A stretch of DNA of 8,790 nt. Source: Pirellulales bacterium. GTDB taxonomy: Bacteria > Planctomycetota > Planctomycetia > Pirellulales > Thermoguttaceae. This document shows, one piece after another, positions 1-5,870 of this stretch. The DNA is taken from positions 1-8,790 of the forward strand of contig JAUWJC010000144.1 in NCBI GenBank assembly GCA_030607895.1, written 5' to 3'. Within the stretch, counting starts at the first letter, position 1. Every line of letters begins with the position of its first letter. Made by a program: the position numbers and the translations under genes. The notes below the pieces were generated by a model. That model did no database searches. It saw only the letters and a list, made by a program, of their open reading frames with translations, and was not told the origin of the DNA.

Positions 1-218
1 AATTGACCGTGGTATCCATGGCTTGGCCCTCCTTCAACGGCCTTCCTACAACCATTGAAGACCCAAGCCTGGATACTTTTCAATAAGCTAGCTCTGCTGG
101 CATTTCGCAAGGTTACGATCAAGGCCCGCAAGCGGTACATCGCGTACCCCTAAACGCCTAAACCCCTGCCGCCACAACCGTGAAATGTCCCGTGAACAGT
201 TACGGCTGTTGTTTTACG
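1..218. other. Non-coding left edge
   Basis: This stretch lies downstream of the last minus-strand gene. Apart from the hairpin at 12-76 I see nothing supportable: no good start with a ribosome site, no RNA gene and no clear terminator. Confidence 0.5.
12..76. repeat. Long imperfect hairpin near left edge
   Basis: The outer arm GTATCCATGGCTTGG (12-26) pairs with CCAAGCCTGGATAC (63-76) with a single one-base bulge. An inner arm CTTCAACGG (32-40) pairs with CCATTGAAG (52-60) with one mismatch, leaving a loop of about 11 nt. The plus strand continues with TTTT at 77-80. It could be an intrinsic terminator for a plus-strand gene left of the window, or a dispersed palindromic element. No other copy is visible here. 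Confidence 0.5.
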
Positions 219-764
219 TTATTCCACCGCGCGGCGCTCGCGCGAGTTATGAATAACAACGGGAACGGCAACCGCAACGGCCACCAGCGCTGCCAGCACC
301 CAGGGATTGCTGAGCCAATAGCCGATCGGCCCGGGCTGGCCGCGTACTACTCCGTCGTGTTCGGCGATCAGCACGGCGGGCTGGGCCAACGGTGGCGCCG
401 TGTTCGGCGCCCAGAGCCGGTAAGTCCCACATGCTCGGCCCGATATGATTTGATACGTTCCGCCGCGCAACTCTCCGAAAGAGAAACCACCGGTCCGGTC
501 GGTTATCGTGTTGCGGACCGGGCGGTTCGACTGGATCAGGAAGACGGGGGTTTGCGGCAATGGGGCACTACGGCTGTCGCGTACTTGGCCGAACAACATC
601 CCGCCGTTGTGTAGTTCCACGTCCACAACGGCCGAAGGCTGTCCGGCCGCCCGATTCACGTGGCCCGTATGGCCGATCGCAGCGTGAAGAACCGGGGTGG
701 GAATGAGCATTCCCAGGCAGGCCAGGCACAATGCCATCGCCCTCAACATTCCCATGCGTTTCAT
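219..764 (-). CDS. Exported protein with YRLWAP motif (paralog 1)
   Basis: A 181-residue protein of unknown function. The N-terminus is a signal peptide: K2/R3, then a hydrophobic run to about residue 24, with likely cleavage near LHA-A (27-29). Residues about 47-145 form a small beta-rich domain resembling a carboxypeptidase-regulatory/transthyretin-like fold, with GGMLFGQVRD (54-63), TDRTGGFSF (88-96), LRGGTYQ (99-105), TYRLWAPNTAPP (114-125) and VRGQ (140-143). The hydrophobic stretch 153-172, followed by HNSRERR, looks like a C-terminal membrane anchor. The start is ATG at 764, preceded by AAGGA with an 8-base gap; an in-frame TTG one codon upstream is less likely. The gene directly upstream on the same strand is a clear paralog. 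I know this motif set from planctomycete exported proteins, whose role is not established; a cell-surface or wall function is a guess. Confidence 0.8.
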   Translation of the reverse strand: MKRMGMLRAMALCLACLGMLIPTPVLHAAIGHTGHVNRAAGQPSAVVDVELHNGGMLFGQVRDSRSAPLPQTPVFLIQSNRPVRNTITDRTGGFSFGELRGGTYQIISGRACGTYRLWAPNTAPPLAQPAVLIAEHDGVVRGQPGPIGYWLSNPWVLAALVAVAVAVPVVIHNSRERRAVE

Positions 765-840
765 CAAACAGGTCCTTGTGATCGAATGATCGCGAGAAAG
801 CCAAAACAGGATCGGAGAAGAAGGGCGGATACTACACGAA

Positions 841-871
841 ACCCGACTTCGGGAAAACCCCGATCACGGGG
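841..871 (-). terminator. Twin GC hairpins with T-runs over the stop of paralog 2
   Basis: Read on the minus strand, CCCCG-TGAT-CGGGG (871-858) is followed by TTTT, and then CCCGA-AG-TCGGG (853-842) is followed by TTTC. The TGA stop of the gene above (866-864) lies in the loop of the first hairpin. The stems are only 5 bp but all or nearly all GC, so termination is probably partial. This would separate the two paralogs transcriptionally, at least in part. Confidence 0.4.
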
Positions 872-1433
872 ATTTCGGCTTATGGACCTCGCCAGCGGCA
901 AGCAGCGACACTGGAACCGACGCGGCAACACCAGTAATCGCGGCAATTACGCCGGGACTGGCCAGGGTCGCTGGCAGGCAGGCAGGCAGGACGCCACCAA
1001 CCATGGGTATGACGCCGCCACCAAATTGACCGCGGACCGTTTCCGTTTCGCCTGCAACCACCATGCCTACCGGCTGCGAGGCGGGCGGGGCAGTGCCGGG
1101 GGCCCAAAGACGATACGTGCGGTGGCTTCCACCCGCCACCACCTGGTATATCCCGCCACGCAACTGGTGGAAGGCGAAGTCACCGTTGCTGTCGGTTCTG
1201 GTGGTGCGGACTGTTTGGTTGTCGCCGGAGAAGGAGACCGGCAGTTCGGGCATGCCCCGGCCCTGGGCATCGACCACCCGACCGATAAATACCCCACCAT
1301 CCTGCAACGCCACGTCGGTTATGTTCCGTGACCGGCTATCCACCGGAGACGCGGCCAGGACTGCCTGTGGGAAGCAGAAGCATAGCACGGCAAGCCACAC
1401 TGCCCCTATTTGAATGACCGATGTGTTCTTCAT
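864..1433 (-). CDS. Exported protein with YRLWAP motif (paralog 2)
   Basis: A 189-residue exported protein, a tandem paralog of the gene downstream. The signal peptide runs from K2 through the hydrophobic segment 8-21 to a likely cleavage at VLA-A (25-28). The conserved domain shows DVALQDGGVFIGRVVDAQG (40-58), TDSNGDFAF (80-88), LRGGIYQ (91-97), TYRLWAPGTAPP (107-118) and VRGQF (133-137). A Gly/Pro-rich linker and a hydrophobic segment (about 152-180) precede a basic tail, suggesting a C-terminal anchor. I chose ATG at 1433 because it gives a normal signal peptide; an in-frame ATG at 1442 (MGKMKN) with GGAG four bases before it is almost as good, and an upstream TTG at 1484 is unlikely. A run of four CCTG units falls in the codons of residues 149-156. 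The function is unknown; the family is characteristic of planctomycetes. Confidence 0.8.
   Translation of the reverse strand: MKNTSVIQIGAVWLAVLCFCFPQAVLAASPVDSRSRNITDVALQDGGVFIGRVVDAQGRGMPELPVSFSGDNQTVRTTRTDSNGDFAFHQLRGGIYQVVAGGSHRTYRLWAPGTAPPASQPVGMVVAGETETVRGQFGGGVIPMVGGVLPACLPATLASPGVIAAITGVAASVPVSLLAAGEVHKPKSP
973..990. repeat. Tetranucleotide tandem repeat (GGCA)n
   Basis: The plus strand reads GGCA four times plus GG; the coding minus strand reads repeated CCTG and encodes part of LPACLPAT. A 4-base unit inside a reading frame is a possible slippage site, though 4.5 copies is short for a contingency locus. Confidence 0.6.
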
Positions 1434-1485
1434 TTTTCCCATCCATCTCCAGGAAACGTGTGTAGGAGGTGGTTCTTCAAACAAC

Positions 1486-1501
1486 CTGGCGTATCCGCCA
1501 G
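1486..1501. repeat. Small perfect hairpin upstream of paralog 2
   Basis: CTGGCG-TATC-CGCCAG is a perfect 6-bp stem with a 4-base loop, about 50 bases upstream of the start at 1433. It could lie in the 5' leader. It may be chance. Confidence 0.3.
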
Positions 1502-1546
1502 TCTGCCACCCCTTGAACTACCCAACAACACGGCTCGCCTGTCCAA

Positions 1547-1574
1547 TGTGTAGGGATAGCTGTGTAGGGATAGC
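1547..1574. repeat. 14-bp perfect tandem duplication
   Basis: TGTGTAGGGATAGC occurs at 1547-1560 and again, without a gap, at 1561-1574, in the 247-bp gap between the HExxH gene and paralog 2. It could be a pair of binding sites in front of paralog 2 or a recent slippage event. I see no convincing sigma70 promoter nearby. Confidence 0.6.
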
Positions 1575-1680
1575 GCGGTTCTCCTATTCGGTCAGATAAA
1601 AGGTGAAACTGTAGGAAAGCTGGCGGAATTGTCTCGTTTTTCGATAAACTTTGCTTCACCCGCAGAATCCGCAAAAGCCT

Positions 1681-2583
1681 TTAACGTTTCCAAGTCTTGA
1701 AATGGGCCGTGAAAGCCCCTCTCACGTCGGGTAGCCGCCGGTCAAGCCGCTCGCTTAGCAGTCCAGGCGGGGTGTTGCCTTGGATGTCAATCAGAAATCG
1801 GACCAACTCGCGGTGGGCCTCGGTCGGACCGTGAATCATGAAGTGAACCCAGGCCCAGGCATCGCGGTACTCTGTTCGCCCCATTTCCGAAAGATCGCTT
1901 TTTTTCTCCAGCTTTTGCAGTTGCGGCACCACTGCCAGACACAGGCTCCAACGCAGGCTTTTCAGATGCGGGTTGTCGAAAGCCCGCTTCTGGGGGGCCA
2001 CCTCGAAATACTCGGCCAGGCCTTCGTCGAGCCAGAGAGGGACCATCGGCAACGCCGCATGTAGCAAGGCATGTGTGCATTCGTGCCGTACGTCGATCTC
2101 GAACTGGCGGCTCCGATAGGCAAATACCCTTCCCCGCCCGTTTTTCTTGATGTACAGAGCACGCCGATATGGTATTTGGGGAAGATGCCGGCTCAGGTAT
2201 TTGCGGTAACTCCAGTAGTCACGCAGCAAGTAGAGTTCGATCGGCTCGCCTGCCGGGCGGATTCCGAGGGTCCGCACCAAATCGGCTTGCAGTTGGTTGA
2301 GATGGACAAACATGCCGTCCAGCCCGTCAAGCGGAAAATCGGCCCAACAGCGAAACGCGCCTGCCTCTCGGAAATCCACCCAGCCTTCCGCGGCGTGGCT
2401 GGTGCCCCCGCCGATATGCCACGCAGTGGTCGACAGGAGTAAGGCCAGCGCCAGAGAGTATCGAGAACGGAAGGCCGAAAAAGGGACCAGGTTTAATTTG
2501 TGCGAAGCACCCTCCGGGCCGTTCCGGCAAATTAAACCTGGTCCCTTTTTCGGCCGGGAAAATCGCGAGCGTGTCTGGAGCAT
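1681..2583 (-). CDS. Exported HExxH metalloprotease-like protein (probable DUF1570)
   Basis: A 300-residue protein. The zinc-peptidase signature is DVRHECTHALLHA (164-176), with the HExxH at 167-171; it is followed by LWLDEGLAEYFE (183-194), where E187 or E191 could be the third metal ligand as in gluzincins. The arrangement fits the planctomycete DUF1570 group, from memory; substrate unknown. The hydrophobic core SLALALLLSTTAW (43-55) and SHA-AEG (63-67) form a signal peptide, so the catalytic part should be outside the cytoplasm. ATG at 2583 shares its A with the TGA stop of the phosphatase gene (TGATG), implying translational coupling. No other ATG, GTG or TTG lies in frame between the repeat and the hydrophobic core, which supports this start. 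Residues 11-36 are encoded by an 80-bp palindromic element; without them the n-region would be a normal short one. A weak AAGG lies about 8 bases upstream. Confidence 0.8.
   Translation of the reverse strand: MLQTRSRFSRPKKGPGLICRNGPEGASHKLNLVPFSAFRSRYSLALALLLSTTAWHIGGGTSHAAEGWVDFREAGAFRCWADFPLDGLDGMFVHLNQLQADLVRTLGIRPAGEPIELYLLRDYWSYRKYLSRHLPQIPYRRALYIKKNGRGRVFAYRSRQFEIDVRHECTHALLHAALPMVPLWLDEGLAEYFEVAPQKRAFDNPHLKSLRWSLCLAVVPQLQKLEKKSDLSEMGRTEYRDAWAWVHFMIHGPTEAHRELVRFLIDIQGNTPPGLLSERLDRRLPDVRGAFTAHFKTWKR
2476..2555 (-). repeat. 80-bp palindromic element, copy A, inside HExxH gene
   Basis: This copy is identical over 80 bp to those at 3495-3574, 6439-6518 and 7211-7290. Arms of 25 bp (28 bp here, 2473-2500 and 2528-2555) pair perfectly around a 27-base apex. 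The apex holds two mini-hairpins, TGC-GAA-GCA (2501-2509) and GCCG-TTC-CGGC (2518-2528). It is read in frame by the host gene, giving P11 to S36 of the product, including KKGPGLICRNGPEG. Strand is given as that of the host gene. No target duplication is obvious. Confidence 0.9.
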
Positions 2584-3389
2584 CAGCTTGCCTTGCGGCG
2601 TCCGAGCCAACGCATCAGGCCGGAGCGTTTTGGTTTGTGGCGACCGGGCGTCACGATTTCGTCGGCAACCACGCAGGCCGGATTGCGGCAACACAGTGCG
2701 CAGGCCGCCTCGTATCCGGCCAGTTCAACCACCCGGTCAAAGCTCCGACGCATCAAGGGGCGGCGCGATTTCGGACTGTGGGCATCCGTGGCGAGGAAAT
2801 GAACCAACCCTTCGATGACCAGTCGTTCGGCTAGTTTTTGGACCTGGGGGCCGAACATGCCGACCAGACTCCCTGCGGTGACCTGCATCAAACAGCCGGC
2901 ATCGACCAATGGCCCGACGAGTCCCGCATTACCCAAAATACCCAGGTTACGTTCCGGATGGGAAAGAATACCGACAAGACCGGCCCTGCTCAGGCCGTTA
3001 ATCAACCGGTCCAGCGGCAGATACAACTCGTGAGGTAGTTCCAACAACACGTACCGCCCACGATCTGCCAGCGTGAGCACTTCGCCGGCGCGGATTTTCC
3101 CGATCATATCGGGTTCGATTCGCACGTCGGCCCCGGGCAGTACCCGCAAGTGCAGGCCGTGTTGGTCGAGAAACTGCTGCAACTGGGCAGTCCGCGTCCG
3201 GATTGTGCGACCATCATTCCGGCCGTAATTACCTAGTTGGTGAGGTGTTGCCACGATTGTCGAAATTCCGTCGGCCTCCGCCAATCGGGCCATCGCCAGT
3301 GACTGCTCCCAATCGGCCGCGCCGTCGTCGATGCCGGGAAGGAGATGGCAGTGGATATCGACAAACGGTTCGGGATCCAGCACGGACAT
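2583..3389 (-). CDS. CpsB/YwqE-type PHP-domain phosphatase
   Basis: A 268-residue PHP-domain protein of the CpsB/YwqE family: metal-dependent protein-tyrosine phosphatases that in known systems act on the tyrosine kinase controlling exopolysaccharide or capsule export. Metal-site motifs appear in order: DIHCHLLPGIDDGA (11-24), ATPH (47-50), GADVRIEPD (86-94), LLELPH (115-120), ILSHPERN (141-148) and ATDAHS (200-205). In relatives the GxD position is usually Glu, so Asp88 is a conservative change to note. The length is close to the family norm of about 250. The C-terminus is basic. I chose ATG at 3389: an upstream GTG frame exists to 3470, but it would start between the -35 and -10 boxes of a strong promoter at 3450-3477, so its hydrophobic N-terminus is probably untranslated leader. 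No strong Shine-Dalgarno is seen. No partner kinase or polysaccharide gene is in the window, so the substrate is unknown. Confidence 0.85.
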   Translation of the reverse strand: MSVLDPEPFVDIHCHLLPGIDDGAADWEQSLAMARLAEADGISTIVATPHQLGNYGRNDGRTIRTRTAQLQQFLDQHGLHLRVLPGADVRIEPDMIGKIRAGEVLTLADRGRYVLLELPHELYLPLDRLINGLSRAGLVGILSHPERNLGILGNAGLVGPLVDAGCLMQVTAGSLVGMFGPQVQKLAERLVIEGLVHFLATDAHSPKSRRPLMRRSFDRVVELAGYEAACALCCRNPACVVADEIVTPGRHKPKRSGLMRWLGRRKAS

Positions 3390-3449
3390 CGCATTGTCGC
3401 CAAAAAGTAGCGTCAGAATAAGGCAGAAGCCGAGCCTGAAGTGGCGAAG

Positions 3450-3477
3450 AGTATAGCGACGCCGGCCCACAAGTCAA
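3450..3477 (-). promoter_or_regulatory. Sigma70-type promoter of the phosphatase/HExxH pair
   Basis: On the minus strand, TTGACT (3477-3472) is followed by a 16-base spacer and TATACT (3455-3450); each box matches consensus at 5 of 6 positions. Transcription should start near 3443, leaving a leader of about 54 bases before ATG 3389. It lies between repeat copy B and the gene. Confidence 0.6.
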
Positions 3478-3494
3478 TAGAGAACAAAAATCCG

Positions 3495-3574
3495 GGCCGA
3501 AAAAGGGACCAGGTTTAATTTGCCGGAACGGCCCGGAGGGTGCTTCGCACAAATTAAACCTGGTCCCTTTTTCG
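3495..3574 (+). repeat. 80-bp palindromic element, copy B, behind lgt
   Basis: An identical copy in the opposite orientation to A, C and D, as shown by the reversed apex. It begins 4 bases after the lgt stop codon (3579-3581). On the lgt transcript the 25-bp stem, whose second arm carries TTTTT, could act as a terminator or an mRNA 3'-end protector. It also insulates lgt from the promoter at 3450-3477. Confidence 0.9.
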
Positions 3575-3578
3575 TACT

Positions 3579-4856
3579 TCACAAGTTCTTGCCATTTTGC
3601 GCAAGAAACGCGGTTCCGGGCGGTCGGCCAAGGATGTAGAACCAGAACCCGGCGGCGCCGAGTAGCATCAGGAGACTTACATTTTGCGAGATGGTCAAGC
3701 CGGTGCCGAAAACCGGACGCTCATCGGTACGAATGATCTCGAGCACGAACCGCGTGACGGGATAGATGGTCAGCAACAGGGCGAACAGTTCCCCGTCGCG
3801 GCGGCGGAAGCGATCGTACGTCAGGAAAAGCAGGCACAGCAGCAGCGCGTTGATCATGCTGTAGATTTGCGTCGGATGGACAGGCAGACTGCGGCTTGGC
3901 TCGGAAACCGTCCAATCCCGAGGCGTGGCGGAGCCCCCGGTCACGATCGAAATGCGCGTACCCGGCTCGTCAAGATACATCAGGAATCGCCTGGCTTCCT
4001 CGACCGTGCGAACCGACTGCCCGTTGATCGAGACGATCTGCTGTTTGGGCGCCAGGTCCGCTTTCTCCGCGCCCGAGCCGGGCTCCACTTCCCCAATCAC
4101 CGGCAGATCGCCCGGACCGCCCGCCAGCTTCAAACCGCCCACAAACGCCTGCCCGCGTTGCACCTGTTGCACATGTGCCGGGCTTCCGGCGGGAAAGGTA
4201 ACGGCCCAAGGTAAATCGCACGGCCCGCCGAAGCAGCAACCGTTCAGGAAGCAACCAATTCGCCCAATCGCCAGGCCCAACACGAGGCTGGGCGTGAGCA
4301 GGTCCAGCGTGGCCAGCACCGGCAGCTTGTGCTTGAGCATAAACGCCACCAGGCCGATCGTTCCCCCAATCAAGGAACCGTAGACGACCAAACCTCCTTG
4401 CGCAATGTTAACCGCGGCCGCCAGGGTTGCACCAAACGTGGGTCGTTGGAACGAAGGCCAGTATTCGATAACGTAGAACAGCCGGGCGCCGATAATGCCG
4501 GGCACGAATCCCCAGAAGACCAGCGAGAACATCATCTCGCCGTTTAGCCCCACGCGAACCGCACGCCAGACCAGCAAGGCCGTCGCCGTGGCCACCGCCG
4601 CCAAGAGCATCACCCCGTATCCGCGGATTGGCAACCCGCCGTTTTCGCAGAGCGCGGGCAGCAACCAGCAAACGGCCGCCCCAATCAGTGCCAGCAGCGG
4701 CACGTAGCTCCAGGTATCGGCGTTGAATCCTTGCCGCCAGCCAAGCCAGGCCAGAAGAAGAACACTACCCAATGCCCAAGCTGCCAGTAACAAGCCAAAC
4801 CCGAATACCGCAACGCCGGCAATCTCCTGGGGAATATAAAACAGAGTTTGCAGCAT
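3579..4856 (-). CDS. lgt: Prolipoprotein diacylglyceryl transferase with PDZ-like insert
   Basis: Lgt transfers diacylglycerol from phosphatidylglycerol to the lipobox Cys of prelipoproteins in the inner membrane, the first step of lipoprotein maturation. This protein has 425 residues, against roughly 260-300 usual. Family motifs are PIRGYG (76-81), GARLFYVIEYW (123-133), GGLVVYGSLIGG (154-165), GRIGCFLNGCCFG (198-210, with the key Arg199), PVHPTQIYS (325-333), RFVLEIIRTDE (369-379) and ISQNVS (389-394). Tyr159 stands where the E. coli enzyme has His103. Between GCCFG and HPTQ lies an insert of about 100 residues whose part GDLPVIGEVEPGSGAEKADL (249-268), IVSINGQSV (274-282) and the following helix/strand resemble a PDZ domain; topology would place it on one face of the membrane between two helices. 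Extra hydrophobic segments at 15-40 and 52-68 precede the core. ATG 4856 has only a weak ribosome site. Flanked by repeats on both sides. Confidence 0.92.
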   Translation of the reverse strand: MLQTLFYIPQEIAGVAVFGFGLLLAAWALGSVLLLAWLGWRQGFNADTWSYVPLLALIGAAVCWLLPALCENGGLPIRGYGVMLLAAVATATALLVWRAVRVGLNGEMMFSLVFWGFVPGIIGARLFYVIEYWPSFQRPTFGATLAAAVNIAQGGLVVYGSLIGGTIGLVAFMLKHKLPVLATLDLLTPSLVLGLAIGRIGCFLNGCCFGGPCDLPWAVTFPAGSPAHVQQVQRGQAFVGGLKLAGGPGDLPVIGEVEPGSGAEKADLAPKQQIVSINGQSVRTVEEARRFLMYLDEPGTRISIVTGGSATPRDWTVSEPSRSLPVHPTQIYSMINALLLCLLFLTYDRFRRRDGELFALLLTIYPVTRFVLEIIRTDERPVFGTGLTISQNVSLLMLLGAAGFWFYILGRPPGTAFLAQNGKNL

Positions 4857-4881
4857 GATTAGAGTGTCCAGGAATTGTTAA

Positions 4882-4967
4882 TTGTAAAGCCGCGACCAGT
4901 GGTCGCGGTTTTCCGGTTGTTGGCCCACTGCTCGGCAATACCGCGACCACTGGTCGCGGCTTTACAA
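4882..4967. repeat. Twin-hairpin (REPIN-like) element, family 2, copy 1
   Basis: Two 27-bp arms, 4882-4908 and 4941-4967, are perfect inverted copies around a 32-base spacer. Each arm is itself a hairpin, CCGCGACC-AGT-GGTCGCGG. Total 86 bp, the same as the copy at 5871-5956. It lies between the panC stop (4985) and the lgt start (4856), and could help to end the panC transcript. The pair-of-inverted-hairpins layout is that of REPINs. Confidence 0.85.
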
Positions 4968-4984
4968 CGCTAATGATTCTTGTT

Positions 4985-5857
4985 TCAGCTTTCCGCTTTG
5001 AGCAGACAGTTATCTATCAGTCGGGTGTTTTCGATATGGACGGCCACCGCCGCCAGGGTCCGGCCCTCGACTCGATCAACCGGCTCGAGCGTATCGGGAT
5101 CCACCAGGGCAACGTAGTCTATTCTTGCATCCTTGGCCATCGCAATCGTTTGGCGCATTCTCTCGGCGATAATCCGAGTGTCGCACTCTCCTTGCTCGAC
5201 CAGTTCGCCCGCCAGGCAGAGACTCTTCCAGAGCACCAACGCCTGCTGCCGGGCGTCGGGACTCAAGCAGGCATTTCGCGAACTCATGGCCAGACCGTCC
5301 GGCTCGCGAATGATCGGACATACGCGTATCTCGATCGGCAGATCCAAGTCGGCAACCATCAGTTTGATGACCAATACCTGCTGGTAGTCCTTCTGCCCGA
5401 AGTAGGCCGCCTGGGCGCCCACCATATTGAACAGCTTCAGCACAACGGTGGCGACGCCGCGGAAGTGGCCCGGCCGATGTCGGCCTTCCAACGGCTCGGC
5501 CCCCGCACCGACTTCGACCCAAGTGGCATGGCCCGGCCGATACACCTCCTCATCGCTCGGGGCGAGCACAAGGTCTGCTCCGCAACCGGTCAGGGCATCC
5601 ATGTCCGCGTCGAGCGTTCGAGGATACTCAGTCAGGTCTTCGCCGAGCCCGAATTGGCTCGGGTTGACAAAAATGGTAACCACCGTGTAGTCATACTCGG
5701 CCTTCGACGCCCGGATCAGACTCAAGTGCCCTTCGTGCAACGCGCCCATCGTCGGCACCAGCCCGATTCTCCTGCCCGAGCGGCGGACTCCGTCGAGTAT
5801 CCCGCGAAGTTCGTCGACCGTTTTCACCAGTCTGGGCCGAGGGGGTGTTGCGTTCAT
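4985..5857 (-). CDS. panC: Pantoate-beta-alanine ligase
   Basis: PanC joins pantoate and beta-alanine with ATP, via a pantoyl-adenylate intermediate, to make pantothenate for coenzyme A; cytosolic. The 290-residue length matches the family (E. coli 283). Diagnostic motifs are PTMGALHEGH (35-44, the HIGH-like nucleotide site), FVNPSQFG (63-70), DLVLAPSDEEVYRPG (95-109), GRHRPGHFRGVATVV (125-139), YFGQKDYQQ (152-160, usually FGEKD or FGQKD) and MSSRN (191-195, the KMSKS-like loop). ATG 5857 follows AAGGG by about 5 bases and starts a normal family N-terminus; the frame stays open further upstream through the repeat at 5871-5956, but that extension is repeat-derived and not needed. Repeats of the same family lie on both sides. 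No panB or panD is in the window. The FolK gene upstream is a common functional neighbour. Confidence 0.96.
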   Translation of the reverse strand: MNATPPRPRLVKTVDELRGILDGVRRSGRRIGLVPTMGALHEGHLSLIRASKAEYDYTVVTIFVNPSQFGLGEDLTEYPRTLDADMDALTGCGADLVLAPSDEEVYRPGHATWVEVGAGAEPLEGRHRPGHFRGVATVVLKLFNMVGAQAAYFGQKDYQQVLVIKLMVADLDLPIEIRVCPIIREPDGLAMSSRNACLSPDARQQALVLWKSLCLAGELVEQGECDTRIIAERMRQTIAMAKDARIDYVALVDPDTLEPVDRVEGRTLAAVAVHIENTRLIDNCLLKAES

Positions 5858-5870
5858 CTGTCCCTTGCCT

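Noticed and set aside
660..1331. Plus-strand open frame of 223 codons opposite the two exported paralogs
   Set aside because: It spans the gap between two genes with clear signal peptides on the other strand, and its composition is that of a shadow frame.
3390..3470. N-terminal extension of the phosphatase with a hydrophobic, signal-like stretch from GTG 3470
   Set aside because: A good -35/-10 pair lies at 3477-3450, so the GTG would be upstream of the transcription start, and the PHP domain is a cytoplasmic family starting right after ATG 3389.
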